From Simmondsia chinensis (lineage: Eukaryota; Streptophyta; Magnoliopsida; Caryophyllales; Simmondsiaceae), in NCBI GenBank assembly GCA_018398585.1, contig JAGTTD010000003.1, positions 6,642,637-6,706,636 of the forward strand: 64,000 nt of DNA, in the 5' to 3' direction. A program made the translations under genes and the position numbers. The notes beneath the pieces were generated by a model, which ran no database searches, was not told the DNA's origin, and was given only the letters and a program-made list of their open reading frames with translations. This document shows positions 52,600 through 64,000 of this stretch, piece after piece; the first letter of the stretch is position 1; the number at the start of each line of letters is the position of its first letter.

Positions 52600-55535
52600 A
52601 CTTATTTTGCTCCAAAGTTGCAATGCTCGTGTTGTCAACAGACAACATGGGTCTCGCCCACATTGTATCGTGGCTCTGGCCCCAGAGATGTACTCTATAT
52701 CCATTCATGGTAGCGTGTCACCCTAATCTACGGCGGCGTGCAGGTCCTAGTCACGTTGTGCGGCCTCTAATGTAGCATGTTTCATGCTAATTGGGACTTT
52801 ATCTAACATTTTTAGTACTATTCCGAGCATGATTTAGCATTTTTCTTGCTAAGTGTGATGCAGTCATGCCTTTAATATAAAACGGGTTACTTGGTAAAAT
52901 GGATCTTGGCGAGTTGGAAGCTCAGCGGGATGGGGAACATGCGAGTTAGGCATGATCCGAGCATTAGATGTTAACGTCAAGTAGGAAGCCTTAATTAGAT
53001 TAGTAGATTTCATTGTTTATCTTTTTAATTTTTGGACTTTTAATTTAGGTGGAAAAACTCCTCTATTTAAAAAATAGGATGGGTAGGGCTTTTGTCATTC
53101 AATTTTCTCAGATTTTATGTTGTTTACGTGTTTTATTTCTTATTCTTAGGTTGTAAGAATTAATAATAGAATTTTTTCCTTTGTTTCTAATTGTTTTACC
53201 GATAAAAAATTAAAGGAAGGCTGTTAAATCCTTCCATTCTCAATTTTTCATATTTCTATGCTGTATCAGTTAGTATTAGAGCCCAGAATGTTTCCATGAT
53301 GGCCCGCAGGCGACAAAGATACGCCACCGTTGGAGATGTGTATAAATGAGACCAGCAACACTAGACTGACAGGAGATTTAAGGAGATGGAAGAGAGATTC
53401 CGGTGAATTGAGTTGTGTTTGGTACAATTGGGTGCGACGCCCAACCAAACGGCTACGGCTCAGCCTCAACAACCACTAGAGGTGGGAGGAGAGGACAAAA
53501 CTGAAGAAAGCTTCAACAACCCATTTGATAGGGTTGGAAATCGTGAACGGAACATTAGGAGAGATCCACCAAATTCTGGCTTACTGATTGCTCGGAAGAT
53601 CGGAGGTGGGAATCCGAGCTTCGGATTGAAATTCTGGAGTTTGCCTGAGGAAGACAACCTGAGGATTTTGGGATTGGCTGGTTGCGATAGAGGAAGTGCT
53701 CCAATTCAAGGAGGTTTGGAGAACAAGCAGGTGCCGTTGGTGGCTACTTAGTTGAGGGGTAGAGACGGCCGCTTAGTGGAAGCAGCTGAAGCATACCCGA
53801 CTTAGGTAGGATAAGTCAAAAATCGAGATTTGGGAGAAGATGAAGAAGCACATGTGTAGCCCCTTCCTTCCACATAATCACGCTAGGGTTATGAACCAAC
53901 ACCTACAAAACTTGCATCACGGTTCTCGATCAGTGGAATCGGAGGAGCAGTTTGAAAATAGGTATGTTGGCGGATCGAAAGAGTCGATTCAGAAGGTATT
54001 AAACATGTTTGACATCTTTTCGGTCTCGGAAGCAAGTTAGAGGGCTTTAAAAGTCGAGAAGCAACAAAAGCGACGTCAAATTGGCGGTACTTGGAACACC
54101 TAGAATAGTGGGAGTGATCAGGTACGACTACTAACCAACTCAGAGTACAGGACAAGCTTGCTGTCGCCAACCCTAGTAACTCGAGTAACCAGAACTTGGC
54201 AGGTAGCTCAAGAACCCGTTATTTTAAGTGTAGAGAGATGGGTCACTGTACCGCCGAGTGTCGAAAAGGTGATAGGCTTGGTAAGGGGTTGTACATAGAG
54301 GGTCTTCACATTGAGGATAGCGAGTTCGTTAAGGAGGACGCTCAAGACGAGTTAGCACCAAGTGGCCAAGAAAAGTTGCGGGTGATGAGTGCCACCTACT
54401 AATGGTCAGTTGAGTCAGCTTCGCGCCTTAGGAAGCAGAGGGAGATGACTGGCTTCAAAATAAAATCTTCCAAACGACATGCACTTTTGGCAGAAAGGTG
54501 TGCTGCCTCGTTATAGATTGCAGTAGTTATGAAAATGTTATTCTCGAGGAGGCGTTCTGAAAGCTGGGGTTAAAGACGGAGGAGCATCCGAACGCTTACA
54601 AGTTGTCATGGCTTAAGAAAGGAAACCAGGTGACTATTTCAAAATGTTGTCTTGTTAATTTTTCTATTGGAGCAAAGTACCAAGATAGGATATCGTGTGA
54701 TATGGTTACCATGGATGCGTGCCACTTATTGCTTGAATGCCCATGGCAATCTATAGAGGTGCCACCCATGATGGGAGAAGGAACACCTATTGCTTTATCT
54801 TTGAGGACACAAAGATCGTCTTGTTGCCTAAGAAAGTCAAAGCACCACATTCGAAGATAACTAAGAATCTGAATCTCCAAACCAAGGCCATGTTCGCCAA
54901 AGAGGCTGGTAAGAACAAGGTGGTGTTTGTGTTGATCAGCAAGGAGTGTCAGGCGGAACAACAAGGGGTACCAAAGGAAGTAAAATATCTATTGAGGGAG
55001 TTTGTTGACGTGTTTTTGGAAGATTTACCAGATACCTTATCGCCATTGAGGAACATTCAACACCAAATTGATCTGACATCGAATAGACCGCATTACCAAA
55101 TGAGCCCTGTAGAGCATAAGGAGCTTAGGAGTGAAGTTAAGGAGTTTCTTGCCAAGGGCTTAATTTAGGAGAGTTTGAGCCCATGCGCGGGTCCAGCTCT
55201 TTTGACGCCAAAGAAAGATAGTACTTGGCGGATGTGCATCGACAGCAGAGCCATCTATAAGATCATGGTATGTTAAATAGGATGACTTACTTGATCAGCT
55301 ATAGAATTCAAAGGTGTTTAGTAAGTTGGACCAGAAGAGCAAATACCATTAGATACGTATCTCGCTTGGTGATGAGTGGAAGACCGCCTTCAAAACCCAA
55401 GAAGAATTATACGAGTGGTTGATGATGCTGTTTGGGCTTTCTAACGTGCTAGTACATTTATGAGGTTAATGAATCAAGCACTATGACCCTTTATCGAAAA
55501 GTTCGTGGTAGTCTATTTCTGCGACATCTTGGTGG
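52600..55535 (+). mobile_element. Ty3/Gypsy LTR retrotransposon, decayed and truncated
   Basis: A probable 5' LTR ends near 53265 (TTCTATGCTGTATCA), with a decayed PBS TTAGTATTAGAGCCCA at 53269-53284. Then gag (53413-54402), protease-like and reverse transcriptase start (54440-55535). The element is cut at 55535 by another LTR element, and no 3' LTR is visible. The 5' limit of the LTR is uncertain. Confidence 0.7.
53413..54402 (+). pseudogene. Gypsy gag remnant with a degenerate zinc knuckle
   Basis: Frames 53413-53751, 53840-54040 and 54196-54402. The second has the retrotransposon gag end (QFENRYVGGSKESIQ). The third has RYFKCREMGHCTAEC, a CCHC knuckle whose first cysteine is lost (Y in its place). 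Stops separate all blocks. Confidence 0.55.
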
Positions 55536-55545
55536 TGGGAACATA
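54440..55545 (+). pseudogene. Gypsy protease and reverse transcriptase remnant
   Basis: Protease-like VIDCSSYENVI (about 54502; DSGA-type motif altered) then CCLVNFSIGAKYQDRISCDM. The RT start at 54737-55168 has LREFVDVFLEDLPDTLSP and HQIDLTSNRPHYQMSP, the usual Gypsy lead-in; a stop follows KGLI. Further on, [18 protein letters not shown], and near 55500 VVVYFCDILVV, where the YxDD catalytic motif reads YFCD. Truncated directly after it. Confidence 0.75.
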
Positions 55546-57281
55546 TTTCAAAATAAAATATTTCAGCAAAGCGGGCGTAACAAAAAACCAATTTAAAATT
55601 CTCAATTTTAAATCTAAAACCCCGGTCTAATTAAATTATTTAATTAAATTAAATTAAGATCTTACTTTAATAGGTTCATAATATAATAATAGAAAAATAT
55701 CGAATAAAATAAGTATAAACAAAGCATATAGAATGAAAGAAATAAAGGAAAAACAAATTAAAAATATTCAATTAGACATACATGAAACATGAATTTCGAC
55801 TCCAACTTGAAAAGCTGAAATTACAAGAAGGTTTGTTGACACCTCACGGTCTTCTTCTAAATGACTGCAGGCTCCCAAAATATTTAATTTAGAAAAATTT
55901 CAGAACAAAATTTTTTCTTTTATCTTTTCAAAAAATATTTTTATAAAAATTATAGTAAATAATAATTTAAAGACTACTAAAACAATTTTAGAATTTTCGT
56001 CTTAGGAGAAAACCAAGTTCCTAAACTTAATCTACAAATTTCTCACTATAAATATCATATTTATAATCAAAATAATGCTGCCACATCACGCGTGGATAAC
56101 ACGTATAAGAATTTTACTCTTGCTCAGCTACTTTTTCTTTTGCATTTTCCTTTTTTATTTTATTTTAAAATACGATATTTATGGTATTATATATTTATCT
56201 CATGAATATTTGTTAAGTATAAAAATTTATTTATCTCATAAATAAATAATTCATCTCATTAATTTATTTTCTAAATATTTTTAAATAGTGCTTAAGTTGA
56301 GACTTGCGAAGGGACTTTGGGGGACAATCTAACTCTAGCTCCAAATGGGTCAAATCTAATTATTATCTCATGATAACAATTAATTACCATTTAGTAAAGC
56401 TTAATTTTACTAAATAAGTTTTATTGCACTTTAGAATTAAATATATCCACTTAAGAATTTCTCAAATAACTTTTATTACAATAATTAACCCTCTATTAGA
56501 TATCTATGAGCAAAAGTAACTTTAACTACTATAGTTTCTTTTTTCACATCTCTCGCTATACTTCCAAACTCGCCCTTCTCGAACAATTCAATAATACAAA
56601 AATAATTTTCTTATTAATTCTAAATGTCAAACATATGGAATACTTGGGCCAAAGATTCTAAAAATATGTTTGTATGCATGCTAATCAACTAAATGGACAT
56701 ATTTATCTCATTAGAGACTATAGATTCCACGTAAAATAACTGTTCCCGCTACACTTCATGCAGTTACCCAACGCACATAAAATTTAAGTCAACCCAATGT
56801 GACTAATCCTTTTGACACATCAAAGCAATGAATAATCCATGCACACGTTCAGACCGTTTCGTGGATTTAGAGTTATCGTCTTATTGAATTAATTATTTTT
56901 GATAGCAGTTAAGAAATAAATAATTTAGGTAGTCCTGCTCAGTGTTCCAGTCATATAAACATAACCAAGGCAAGCCATCTAAAGTATCATATTATAGTCT
57001 TATTTGACAAGCTGTCCAAACTCATCACCGACTACAAACATATACTTTGACAACATATCACTTATTCGATTTAAATCTATATGTGGCTCAATATCATTGA
57101 CCACTTAAACTAAACCCGACATGTCATCTTGGACTAAGTCAATCTCAGGGAATGTTTTAAAAAACAATCATATGCATGTTTCACACATAAAACATAATCA
57201 AACAATAAATAAATAAAATAAATTTATTTATTTAATATTTAAAACTAATTAATTGGATTTTTCAGGACACTAATTCCAACA
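55536..57281 (-). repeat. LTR (3') of a minus-strand LTR retrotransposon inserted in the Gypsy element
   Basis: On the minus strand a purine-rich AAGTGGGAGAT is followed by TGTTGGAATTAGTGTCC (LTR start at 57281). The far end is placed at 55536 (GAAATATGTTCCCA), where the Gypsy reading resumes. About 1.75 kb, AT-rich, non-coding. The PPT/LTR start is clear; the far end is inferred. Confidence 0.65.
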
Positions 57282-58084
57282 ATCTCCCACTTGTCCTAAA
57301 CCCATTTAGCCATGCATTGTTAAACTGTTCTCTAGGGATCTGTCAACTCTTTCAATGTAAACTTTAACCAATACCGATATGTCGCTGTCTCATTCCTTTG
57401 CTTACAAACTTTGATCTAATAGGAACTTTCTAAGTCAACTAGTCTATTCAACAACTTCATAGCTGTCAAGTGCCCGGCTTTCATTGTGAATAAGCAATGC
57501 AAGATCGCTTCATTCTTCACCATCTAATGACTCCTACTTCAAGGGTAAACAAGAATTCTAACATCAAACGTCTAAACCCCCTTTTAAAACAAAGGACCCA
57601 TAATAAACTCATCATCCTTTCTTTTGAATCTCATATAAGTTTGATCCTAAGAACAAAGTGCACTCACATTAGGTCTTTCACTTTTAAACTAACTGGACAA
57701 TTAAATGTCAATAGCTCATGAGAATTCTACACCATTCTCAATGAGCAGAATGCCACCTCTATATATAACTCCTTGAAAGTCACCATTTTCTAGCCATGCC
57801 ACACGTACTCTCATGGTTTACTAACCATTGATTCAAATCACTAGGACTTAACAACCGTCATTGAATCTAGTATTCAATAAACAAGATGCATATTTAAGTC
57901 TACAAATAGACTACCTCAATTTACATGCTATATGCTCTTGACTCTTGGCAACAAATTTGTCCGGTTGTATCATACATAACCTTTCTCAAGATGACAATTC
58001 AGAAAACGTCATCTTGACTTCCATTTCCCATATCTCATCACAATGAGATACCATGGATAAGAGCATCCTTATGGACTTAAGAAT
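57282..58084 (-). mobile_element. Non-coding internal region of the same LTR element
   Basis: On the minus strand this leads to the PPT, with no reading frame of note (57497-57721 on plus is spurious). Non-autonomous (LARD-like) elements look like this. It is interrupted at 58085 by the RTE LINE. Confidence 0.45.
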
Positions 58085-58235
58085 ACAACAACAACAACAA
58101 CAACAACAACAGTAGTCCCAGTGCCACAAGGGCTCCTGCATATGTAGGGTCTGGGAGGGGTATGATGTATGCAGCCTTACCCCTTTAGGGTGATATCGTG
58201 ACGAGAGGCTGTTTTTAAGGACCCCCAACCTAAGA
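58085..58235 (-). repeat. RTE 3' tail shared with the 5S-headed SINEs
   Basis: Minus strand: GGTTGGGGGTCCTTAAAAAC, AGCCTCTCGTCACG, GGGGTAAGGCTGCATACATC, CCCTCCCAGACCCTACATAT, GCAGGAGCCCTTGTGGCACT, then (TTG)n. The same order of blocks occurs in the SINEs at 12120-12220 and 30660-30780. Confidence 0.9.
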
Positions 58236-58249
58236 GCACGGAAAGCATG

Positions 58250-58520
58250 GTAAGTCTAGAATCACGGAAGCATGAAAAGCATGGATGCATAGAAGCAAAA
58301 AGCAAAAGCCAAAGCAAAAGCAGAAGCAAACAAGAATCTATAATGAAAGGGCATGCATACAATACAATGCAAGCATATAAAGAGTATAGAGAGTATAGAG
58401 AGTGTAGAGAGTGTAAGCAGTAAAGAGCAAAACTTCGACAAGGTGGCAGCCCATAAGCACACTAAGCAGCCAGCATATGGTGAACTTAGTGTAGGCAAAT
58501 AGGCATGCGGACATCCTCAT
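58250..58520. repeat. Imperfect short tandem repeats in the RTE 3' UTR
   Basis: AAGCATGGA, AAAGCAAAAGC and AGAGTATAGAG/AGAGTGTAGAG units in succession. Three overlapping minus frames (58177-58520) are products of this composition. Confidence 0.7.
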
Positions 58521-60812
58521 GACAGTAGACTAGCTTAAAAGTGCCCGTCACTTTGAGACTGCTATATCAACTAGTGTAGGCAATAAAATGACAGAGTGAC
58601 AGAACAATACGCATTCAACACAAATCAAAAGTGCATATAATCAAACATGCACCCATATAAGCCTAGGGGCGCTAGTATTAGCTTAGATGTGCTCATCTAT
58701 CCTAAACCGTTATATCAGCTACACCTATACTAGTCCTCCACCGAGCTCTATCTAGGGTCATCCCCTCATTTAGGTTGAGATAGGCTAGGTCCTGTCCGAT
58801 TGCCTCCATCCAACTCTTCTTTGGCTGGCCTCTCCCTCTCTTCCCATAAATGATATGAAGTTGTTCACATCTCTTGATAGGGGCAATGATTGGTCTCCTC
58901 CTCAACATGCCTGAACTATCGTAAACATTGCTCCCTCAACTTATCCTCGATTGGATCCATGCCTAATTTACTTCTTATAGCGTCATTTCTTATCCTATCC
59001 TTCCTTGTATGTCCACACATTCATCTCAACATCCTCATCTCCCGCACCTTCATCTTCTGCGTGTGATGATGCTTGACTGACTAGCACTCCCCCCCGTACG
59101 ACATAGCCGATCTCGCTACCGTCCTATAGTATTTTCCCTTTAACTTTAGCGGGAACTTCCTGTCGCACAGTACCGCAGAAGCCATCCTCCATTTATCAAC
59201 CCACTTTAATCCGGTTGTTGACATCTGCGTCTACTTCACCGTCTTGTTGCACAATGGAACCCAAGTATCTAAAGCACTCTTTCTGCGGTATGCACTCCGA
59301 TCCAATCTTGACGTCTTCTATTCTGGGCCTGGTAGAGGTACATAACTTAAGTTCCATATATTCAGTCTTAGATCTACTGAGTCTTAGACCTTTCGATTCT
59401 AAGGCCATTCTTTAATGTTGTAGCTTCTCATTTACCTCCTCCCTAAACTCCCCCACCAGAACTATATCGTCTGCGAAAAGCATGCACCAAGGCACTCCTC
59501 TTGGATGTGCTTAGTGAGCTCGTCTATAACCAGAATGAATAGAAAGGGACTTAAGGCTAGTCCTTGATGTACCCCAACTATAACGGGGAAAGCGTCTGTC
59601 TCCCCTTCCACTGTGTGCACATCGGTTTAGGCATCTTCGTACATATCTTTGATAACTTGAATATAGGCTGCGGGATGCCTTTCCCCTCCAAGACCCTCCA
59701 CAAGACCTCTCTTAGAACTCTATCATATGCTTTCCCCAAATCATTGAAAACCATGTGGAGGTCTTTTTGTCTATCTCTGTAGTACTCTATCGACCTCGAA
59801 ATTGATTCTCTGAGACTGTCGTTCATTGTCTTAGCCTTCTTTCTATGACCCACTTCCAAAGCTTCAGAGTGTGGCTTATTAGTTTGATTCCTCTATAGTT
59901 GGCACAACTTTGGATATCCCCTTTATTCTTATAAACAAGGACTAATGTACTCTTCCGCAACTCACCTGGCATCTTCTTCCCTTGAAGAATTTTGTTGAAT
60001 AATTTGGTCAGCCATCTGATGCCCATTTCACATGTGCATTTCCATGCCTCGATGGGAAGTCCATCTGGGCCTACTGCTTTACCCCTACCCATCTTCTTCA
60101 AAGATTCCCTAACTTCCTCAGGTCTAATCCTCATGCAATAAGAATGGATCTGGTGTTCCGCAAATGGTTGTAGTCCTCCTGAGGATACATCTCTATCTCC
60201 CTGTTCATTGTGCAGCTCATGAAAGTAGGACTTCCGCCTAGTTTTAATTTGTTGCTCATCCACAAGCACTTGTCCATCTACCCACTTTATGCACCTTACT
60301 TGGTCTAGGTCTCTAGTCCTCCTCTCTCTCGCTTTTGCAATTCTATAAAGGTCCCTAGCTCCCTCCGCAGTATCCAACCTTTTGTAAAAATCCTTGAAGG
60401 CTTTAGATTGTGCATCTTTTACTGCTATCTTAGCCTCTTTCTTGGCTTGTTTATACAGTTGCCTCTTGTCCTCATCTCCACTTCAATCCCACTCCTTGAA
60501 GCAGTCTCTTTTTGCCTTAATCTTCTCCTGAACCTCCATGCAGCACCACCAAGTATCTCTGTTGTTTGGTGACCCACCCTTTGATACGCCTAGAACTTCG
60601 TGTGCCACACCTCTGATCTTTTGGGCCGCTTGGTTCCAAATGTGGTTTAAATCACCCTCACAATCCCCCTGGCTAAAAGGTTTCATTAAAGACAATTCCT
60701 TCCTTTAGGGTATAACACACAGTCATCATTCTAGCCTTGAAGATCTCTACCTTCTTGTCCAATGAACTCTTTATACTAGTAGATCCATTCAGATCCAATC
60801 TAAGGGACTTAT

Positions 60813-62237
60813 TGTCTTTTGACGCCTTTACAAGTACCCAGATTCAATTAAGATAAAATTACTTTAACTTAACTTTTATTGCCTAGAATATGAAATTAAA
60901 AAGATAAAGGCAAGAATATAACGATGCACAAAGATTTTTATACTAGTTCACTTCTAAACTGAAAGCTATTCCACTCCTCAAGTGACTACTCTTTGTCACT
61001 TAAGCCTTTGACTAAGCTTGATGATCCTTTCTAAAACCAGGCTCATGATCCAACCTGTACAACTGATTTTTTTGTATGTAGGCTCAAGACCCAACCTTTA
61101 CAACTGATCCTTTTATAACCGTAGACTCATAATCCAACCTTTACAATAAATAATTGAAATAAAGTAATAGAAGAATTAAAGCAATGAAATTCTTCACTCT
61201 TTCTAGAGTGAATTAACAATATATTAAGCTTAGTCAAAGCTGAGGATGTGCCAATTAAGCTTAATGGTCAATAATAAAGAGAATTAGTGATGCTAAAAAA
61301 AAAATTTTAAACAAAACTCAAAATCAAACTGTTAAAGCGCAAGAGAGTAAGAGCCTTTTACCAAAGAATGCTTAGACAGTGTTGGATGATTTAAACCAAA
61401 GCATTCAAGCTCTAGTTATAGGCAAATGAGAGCCTAGGGGACATTTAAAATGTTTGAAAAAAGATTATGAAAGAAATCAAGTCAAAAGTAGCCGCTTGGA
61501 GCTTTTTCTAATCTATGTACTGACACACAACAGCTCCGGATGGCTATTGTATGCCTGTGTATAGACACATCCCTTATGTGTGTCGACACTCAGCATGCCT
61601 GGGTGGATTTGAACGTTTTTGATCAATTAGCTTGATTGATTGGTTGATTACCATATTAGCTAAGTAAATTGATTGATTACCATATTAGCTTAATTTTTGA
61701 ATTAATTTCCTTGTTTGATTTGTTCATGAATAATTGATTGACTGAATTAAGCTAAATAAAATCACCCATTTAAAATTTGATCATTTTTTATTTGAGCATG
61801 CTTTTCATAATACCAATCTTGAAAAATATTTTTAATGACAAACTAGATTGGCTAAAATTTTGACTTGAATATTTTTTAAATAAAATTTGGAAATCAAATT
61901 TCAAAAATATTTCAAAAACATCTTTGTTACAGCATCACAGATTTTGACTCAATTGGTATATCCTGATCCTAAGTCATAGAAAATAAAAATAAACGACTTT
62001 AAAGCGCTTGGACTCGGGTCTCATTCTCTTCAATTTGGATGAATCATTTCTTCAACTTTGATCTCTTTTCCTTTTAATTCATCATCTTAGAAAGCTTGGT
62101 ATAAACATGATTAGCCTTGATTTTTCCTAACTTTCTTATGAGTCATTTAGAAACAAGATTAGAACATTTTGAACACAATAACTCACTAAATGATTGTTAT
62201 CATCAAAATTACAATATAAATGGCTTTACGGCCAACA
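60813..62237 (-). repeat. LTR (3') of a second minus-strand LTR retrotransposon
   Basis: Minus strand: CATAATCAAAAAGGGGAGAT (PPT) followed by TGTTGGCCGTAAAGCC at 62237. An A-rich PPT of this kind is common in plant Copia elements. The far end is tentatively at 60813 (TGTC on plus, GACA on minus). Contains TGTCTATACACAGGC and GTGTCGACACAC palindromic text near 61550. Confidence 0.5.
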
Positions 62238-62584
62238 ATCTCCCCTTTTTGATTATGGCAAACATTTGGTGTTTTCTCTTTAAAAATGAAAATTGAAGTA
62301 TAGAATTCACCATAAAAATATTGACTACACAAATCATATAGATTCTCACTTTCTATCAAGTCAACATGTTAAAAGTTCAAACTCAAAGTCTTCCCCTATG
62401 TTGATGCATTGTAGGAATCATACTTTCATATGTTAGCATCATCATTATTTTTAAATTTCTCAATCAAACATAAACTTCATGCCATGATAGATGCATTCTA
62501 GGGGTTAGATGTTCAATTAACTTACATCTAGCATCATTTTTATAACACGACACAACTAAGCATGAATCACTATAAAACTATACC

Positions 62585-62625
<41 letters not shown>

Positions 62626-64000
62626 CTCTGTTATCAATAAAAAGCACAAGATAGAGAATAGAGAAAGTGGCAATAAGAGCATATATAAACACAAGGAAAT
62701 GATACACATTCTCAAATAGTCATGACATTGCATCACTTCAAGTAGAATATTGTACAACAATGAAAATGTAGCTCCAAATTTTTTGAAAGAAAAGAAATCT
62801 AAGGAGTAGGGGGTCTTTGTCTACATGACAGAAAGTCTAAAATCTTTTGTCGTGTGAATTGTGTTTCATTTCGGAATTCTTCAAGATTTGAGTGTGAGGT
62901 TGAATATTGTTCTTGTAAGGAAGACACTTGGTCTTCCAAAGAATTAAGTCGTTCACTTACACTTCTTCTTTTAGGAGGTCCTTGTTGAGATTTTTCCTCA
63001 TTAACCCATCCCCTCCATCAAAATTTTCCTCTTCCTCATCTCTATCTTCATCTATTTCTTCTATTCTCCTAACTCCTTTTTATTTCTTTACTCATTCATT
63101 GTGTTTAAGTTCGAAACCCATCTTTTTTAGAGATGTCTTAATAGAGTCATCTTGATAAGGAATGTGCTTCGAAAAAGATGATCTATTTAAAGTGCATTGA
63201 AAAACAAGGATAAGAAGCATGCCATAAGCGGGATTAGTCCCTTGAGAATGGATATAAAACATGAAGTTTAAGACTAAATCCCCAAGATTATTATTTTGGC
63301 TATTTTGGAGTTGAGATAAAAGGAATAAATGCAAGTTTGAGACCAAGTCTAAGCCACCCAATCTTGGAGTGATGTTCATACAATCGATTTATGTGCTAAT
63401 TTAAGAACCACTCCTAAATCATTTAAGTTTGGTTTCTTTGGGTTCAAAAGTGGTATTTCACCCCAACTTGTTCAAGTAAGGATTTGTGGTAAGATTCAGG
63501 GAGTGGGAATTAGTGGAGTTTGTGGGTAAAAACAGAATCATCCTCTTCATCAAAAACAAATCCAAGCAATTCATTTATACAAGATGCGTTAGTTTTAGTT
63601 CTTCGGCCTAAAACTTTTTGAGGATAATTCTAGAGGAGTAGTTCTAGAAATTTTAAGATTGAAGTAAAATTCGCATACTAAATTTGGGTATACTGGTTCC
63701 CTTATACAACAAATTTCAATCCACCTACTTCTTCAAACAAAGTAAATAATTCCTCCAATTTGTTTCTCCTAACCCAAGTCCAATCAATGTATCTACCAAA
63801 TAACCCTTCCTTAGAGGAATTTACTAAACTAGAACCCCGGGGAGAAGAAGTGCCTTCGCCATTTCCGGACCTTTTCTTGGAAAGAGTTTCCGACATCTTT
63901 GTGCGACCCATGACTTGTGGTTTGAAAAACAAATTAAGGCTAATTTCGTGGTTGGGGTTAGGGTGTCGTAGAAAAGATGAAATTTTGAGATTTGCTTAAA
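62238..64000 (-). pseudogene. Internal region of the same LTR element with a decayed plant-transposon ORF
   Basis: Minus-strand blocks 63932-63702 (ETLSKKRSGNGEG, RYIDWTWVRRNKLEELFTLF) and 63379-63092 (GTNPAYGMLLILVFQCTL, DDSIKTSLKKMGFELK) look like the 'putative plant transposon protein' found in non-autonomous LTR elements, interrupted by several stops. C35 at 62588-62622 interrupts the 3' part. The element continues beyond the window. The family call is by resemblance only. Confidence 0.4.

Larger units (their letters stand above)
58085..60780 (-). mobile_element. RTE-clade LINE, 5'-truncated, with frameshifts
   Basis: Minus-strand blocks from 60695 down: endonuclease-RT linker (DTWWCCMEVQEKIKAKRDCF), RT (SYFHELHNEQGDRD, MGRGKAVGPDGLPIEAWK, LVYKNKGDIQSCANYRGIKL; 60377-59823), 59859-59578 (MVFNDLGKAYDRVLREVLW), a region near 59480 in which FADD is partly readable, 59408-59196 ([28 protein letters not shown]) and 58908-58702 (GQPKKSWMEAI). 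A repetitive 3' UTR (58250-58520) and the shared tail (58085-58235) end in (TTG)8. Multiple shifts and stops; no apurinic endonuclease domain visible. The 5' end is approximate. Confidence 0.88.

Overview
This window is nuclear DNA from a flowering plant, most likely a eudicot. The signs are AT-rich intergenic DNA, a GT-AG multi-exon gene with a CT-rich leader, plant-type CACTA, Mutator, Copia, Gypsy, L1 and RTE elements, TRIMs and MITEs. I cannot name the species. Only one host gene looks intact. It is a Rab GTPase-activating protein of the TBC (Gyp7-like) family on the minus strand, with 12 coding exons from 46574 down to 30384. Every exon joins in phase, giving about 436 residues with both catalytic fingers (IxxDxxR and YxQ). 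Nearly everything else is transposable elements, many nested inside one another.

Layout. 1-3405: 3' part of a CACTA (En/Spm) transposon ending in a perfect CACTA terminus; it hosts a GGTCCC-type MITE that in turn hosts a TRIM with a 5-bp target duplication. 3406-6600: no gene. 6617-13346: a 5'-truncated L1-type LINE with zinc-binding and RNase H regions, split by a Copia element (6852-12308, target duplication CTTAT). The Copia 3' LTR itself contains a SINE whose head derives from 5S rRNA. 13347-27636: a 14.3-kb Mutator-like element (MULE) inserted in the LINE poly(A) tail, with about 95-bp terminal inverted repeats and a 9-bp (A9) duplication. It carries a decayed DUF1985/Ulp1-protease gene (+), an N-terminal remnant of a MURA-like transposase gene (-), and three large arrays of an 83-bp repeat lying in introns of those two genes. 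27646-30383: MITE and tRNA-like SINE debris. 30384-46574: the TBC gene, with introns full of SINEs, a TRIM, MITEs, a solo LTR and a truncated RTE LINE. 46600-52600: debris. 52600-55535: a decayed Ty3/Gypsy element cut by a minus-strand LTR element (LTR 55536-57281). 58085-60780: an RTE LINE (-). 60800-64000: another minus-strand LTR element with a decayed ORF.

Most interesting result. Two independent insertions (12010-12236 and 30621-30788) are chimeras: a 5S rRNA-derived head fused to a roughly 110-135-bp tail that matches the 3' end of the RTE LINEs at 44385-45541 and 58085-60780 in this same window. Each is flanked by an unusually long target duplication (about 36 and 35 bp). This is the structure expected of a 5S-headed (SINE3-like) SINE family mobilised by an RTE-clade LINE. 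One copy also carries 17 nt of filler identical to DNA 88 bp beyond its insertion site. Second is the MULE, with higher-order palindromic satellite arrays inside the introns of its two convergent genes, the arrays of the two genes lying in inverted orientation.
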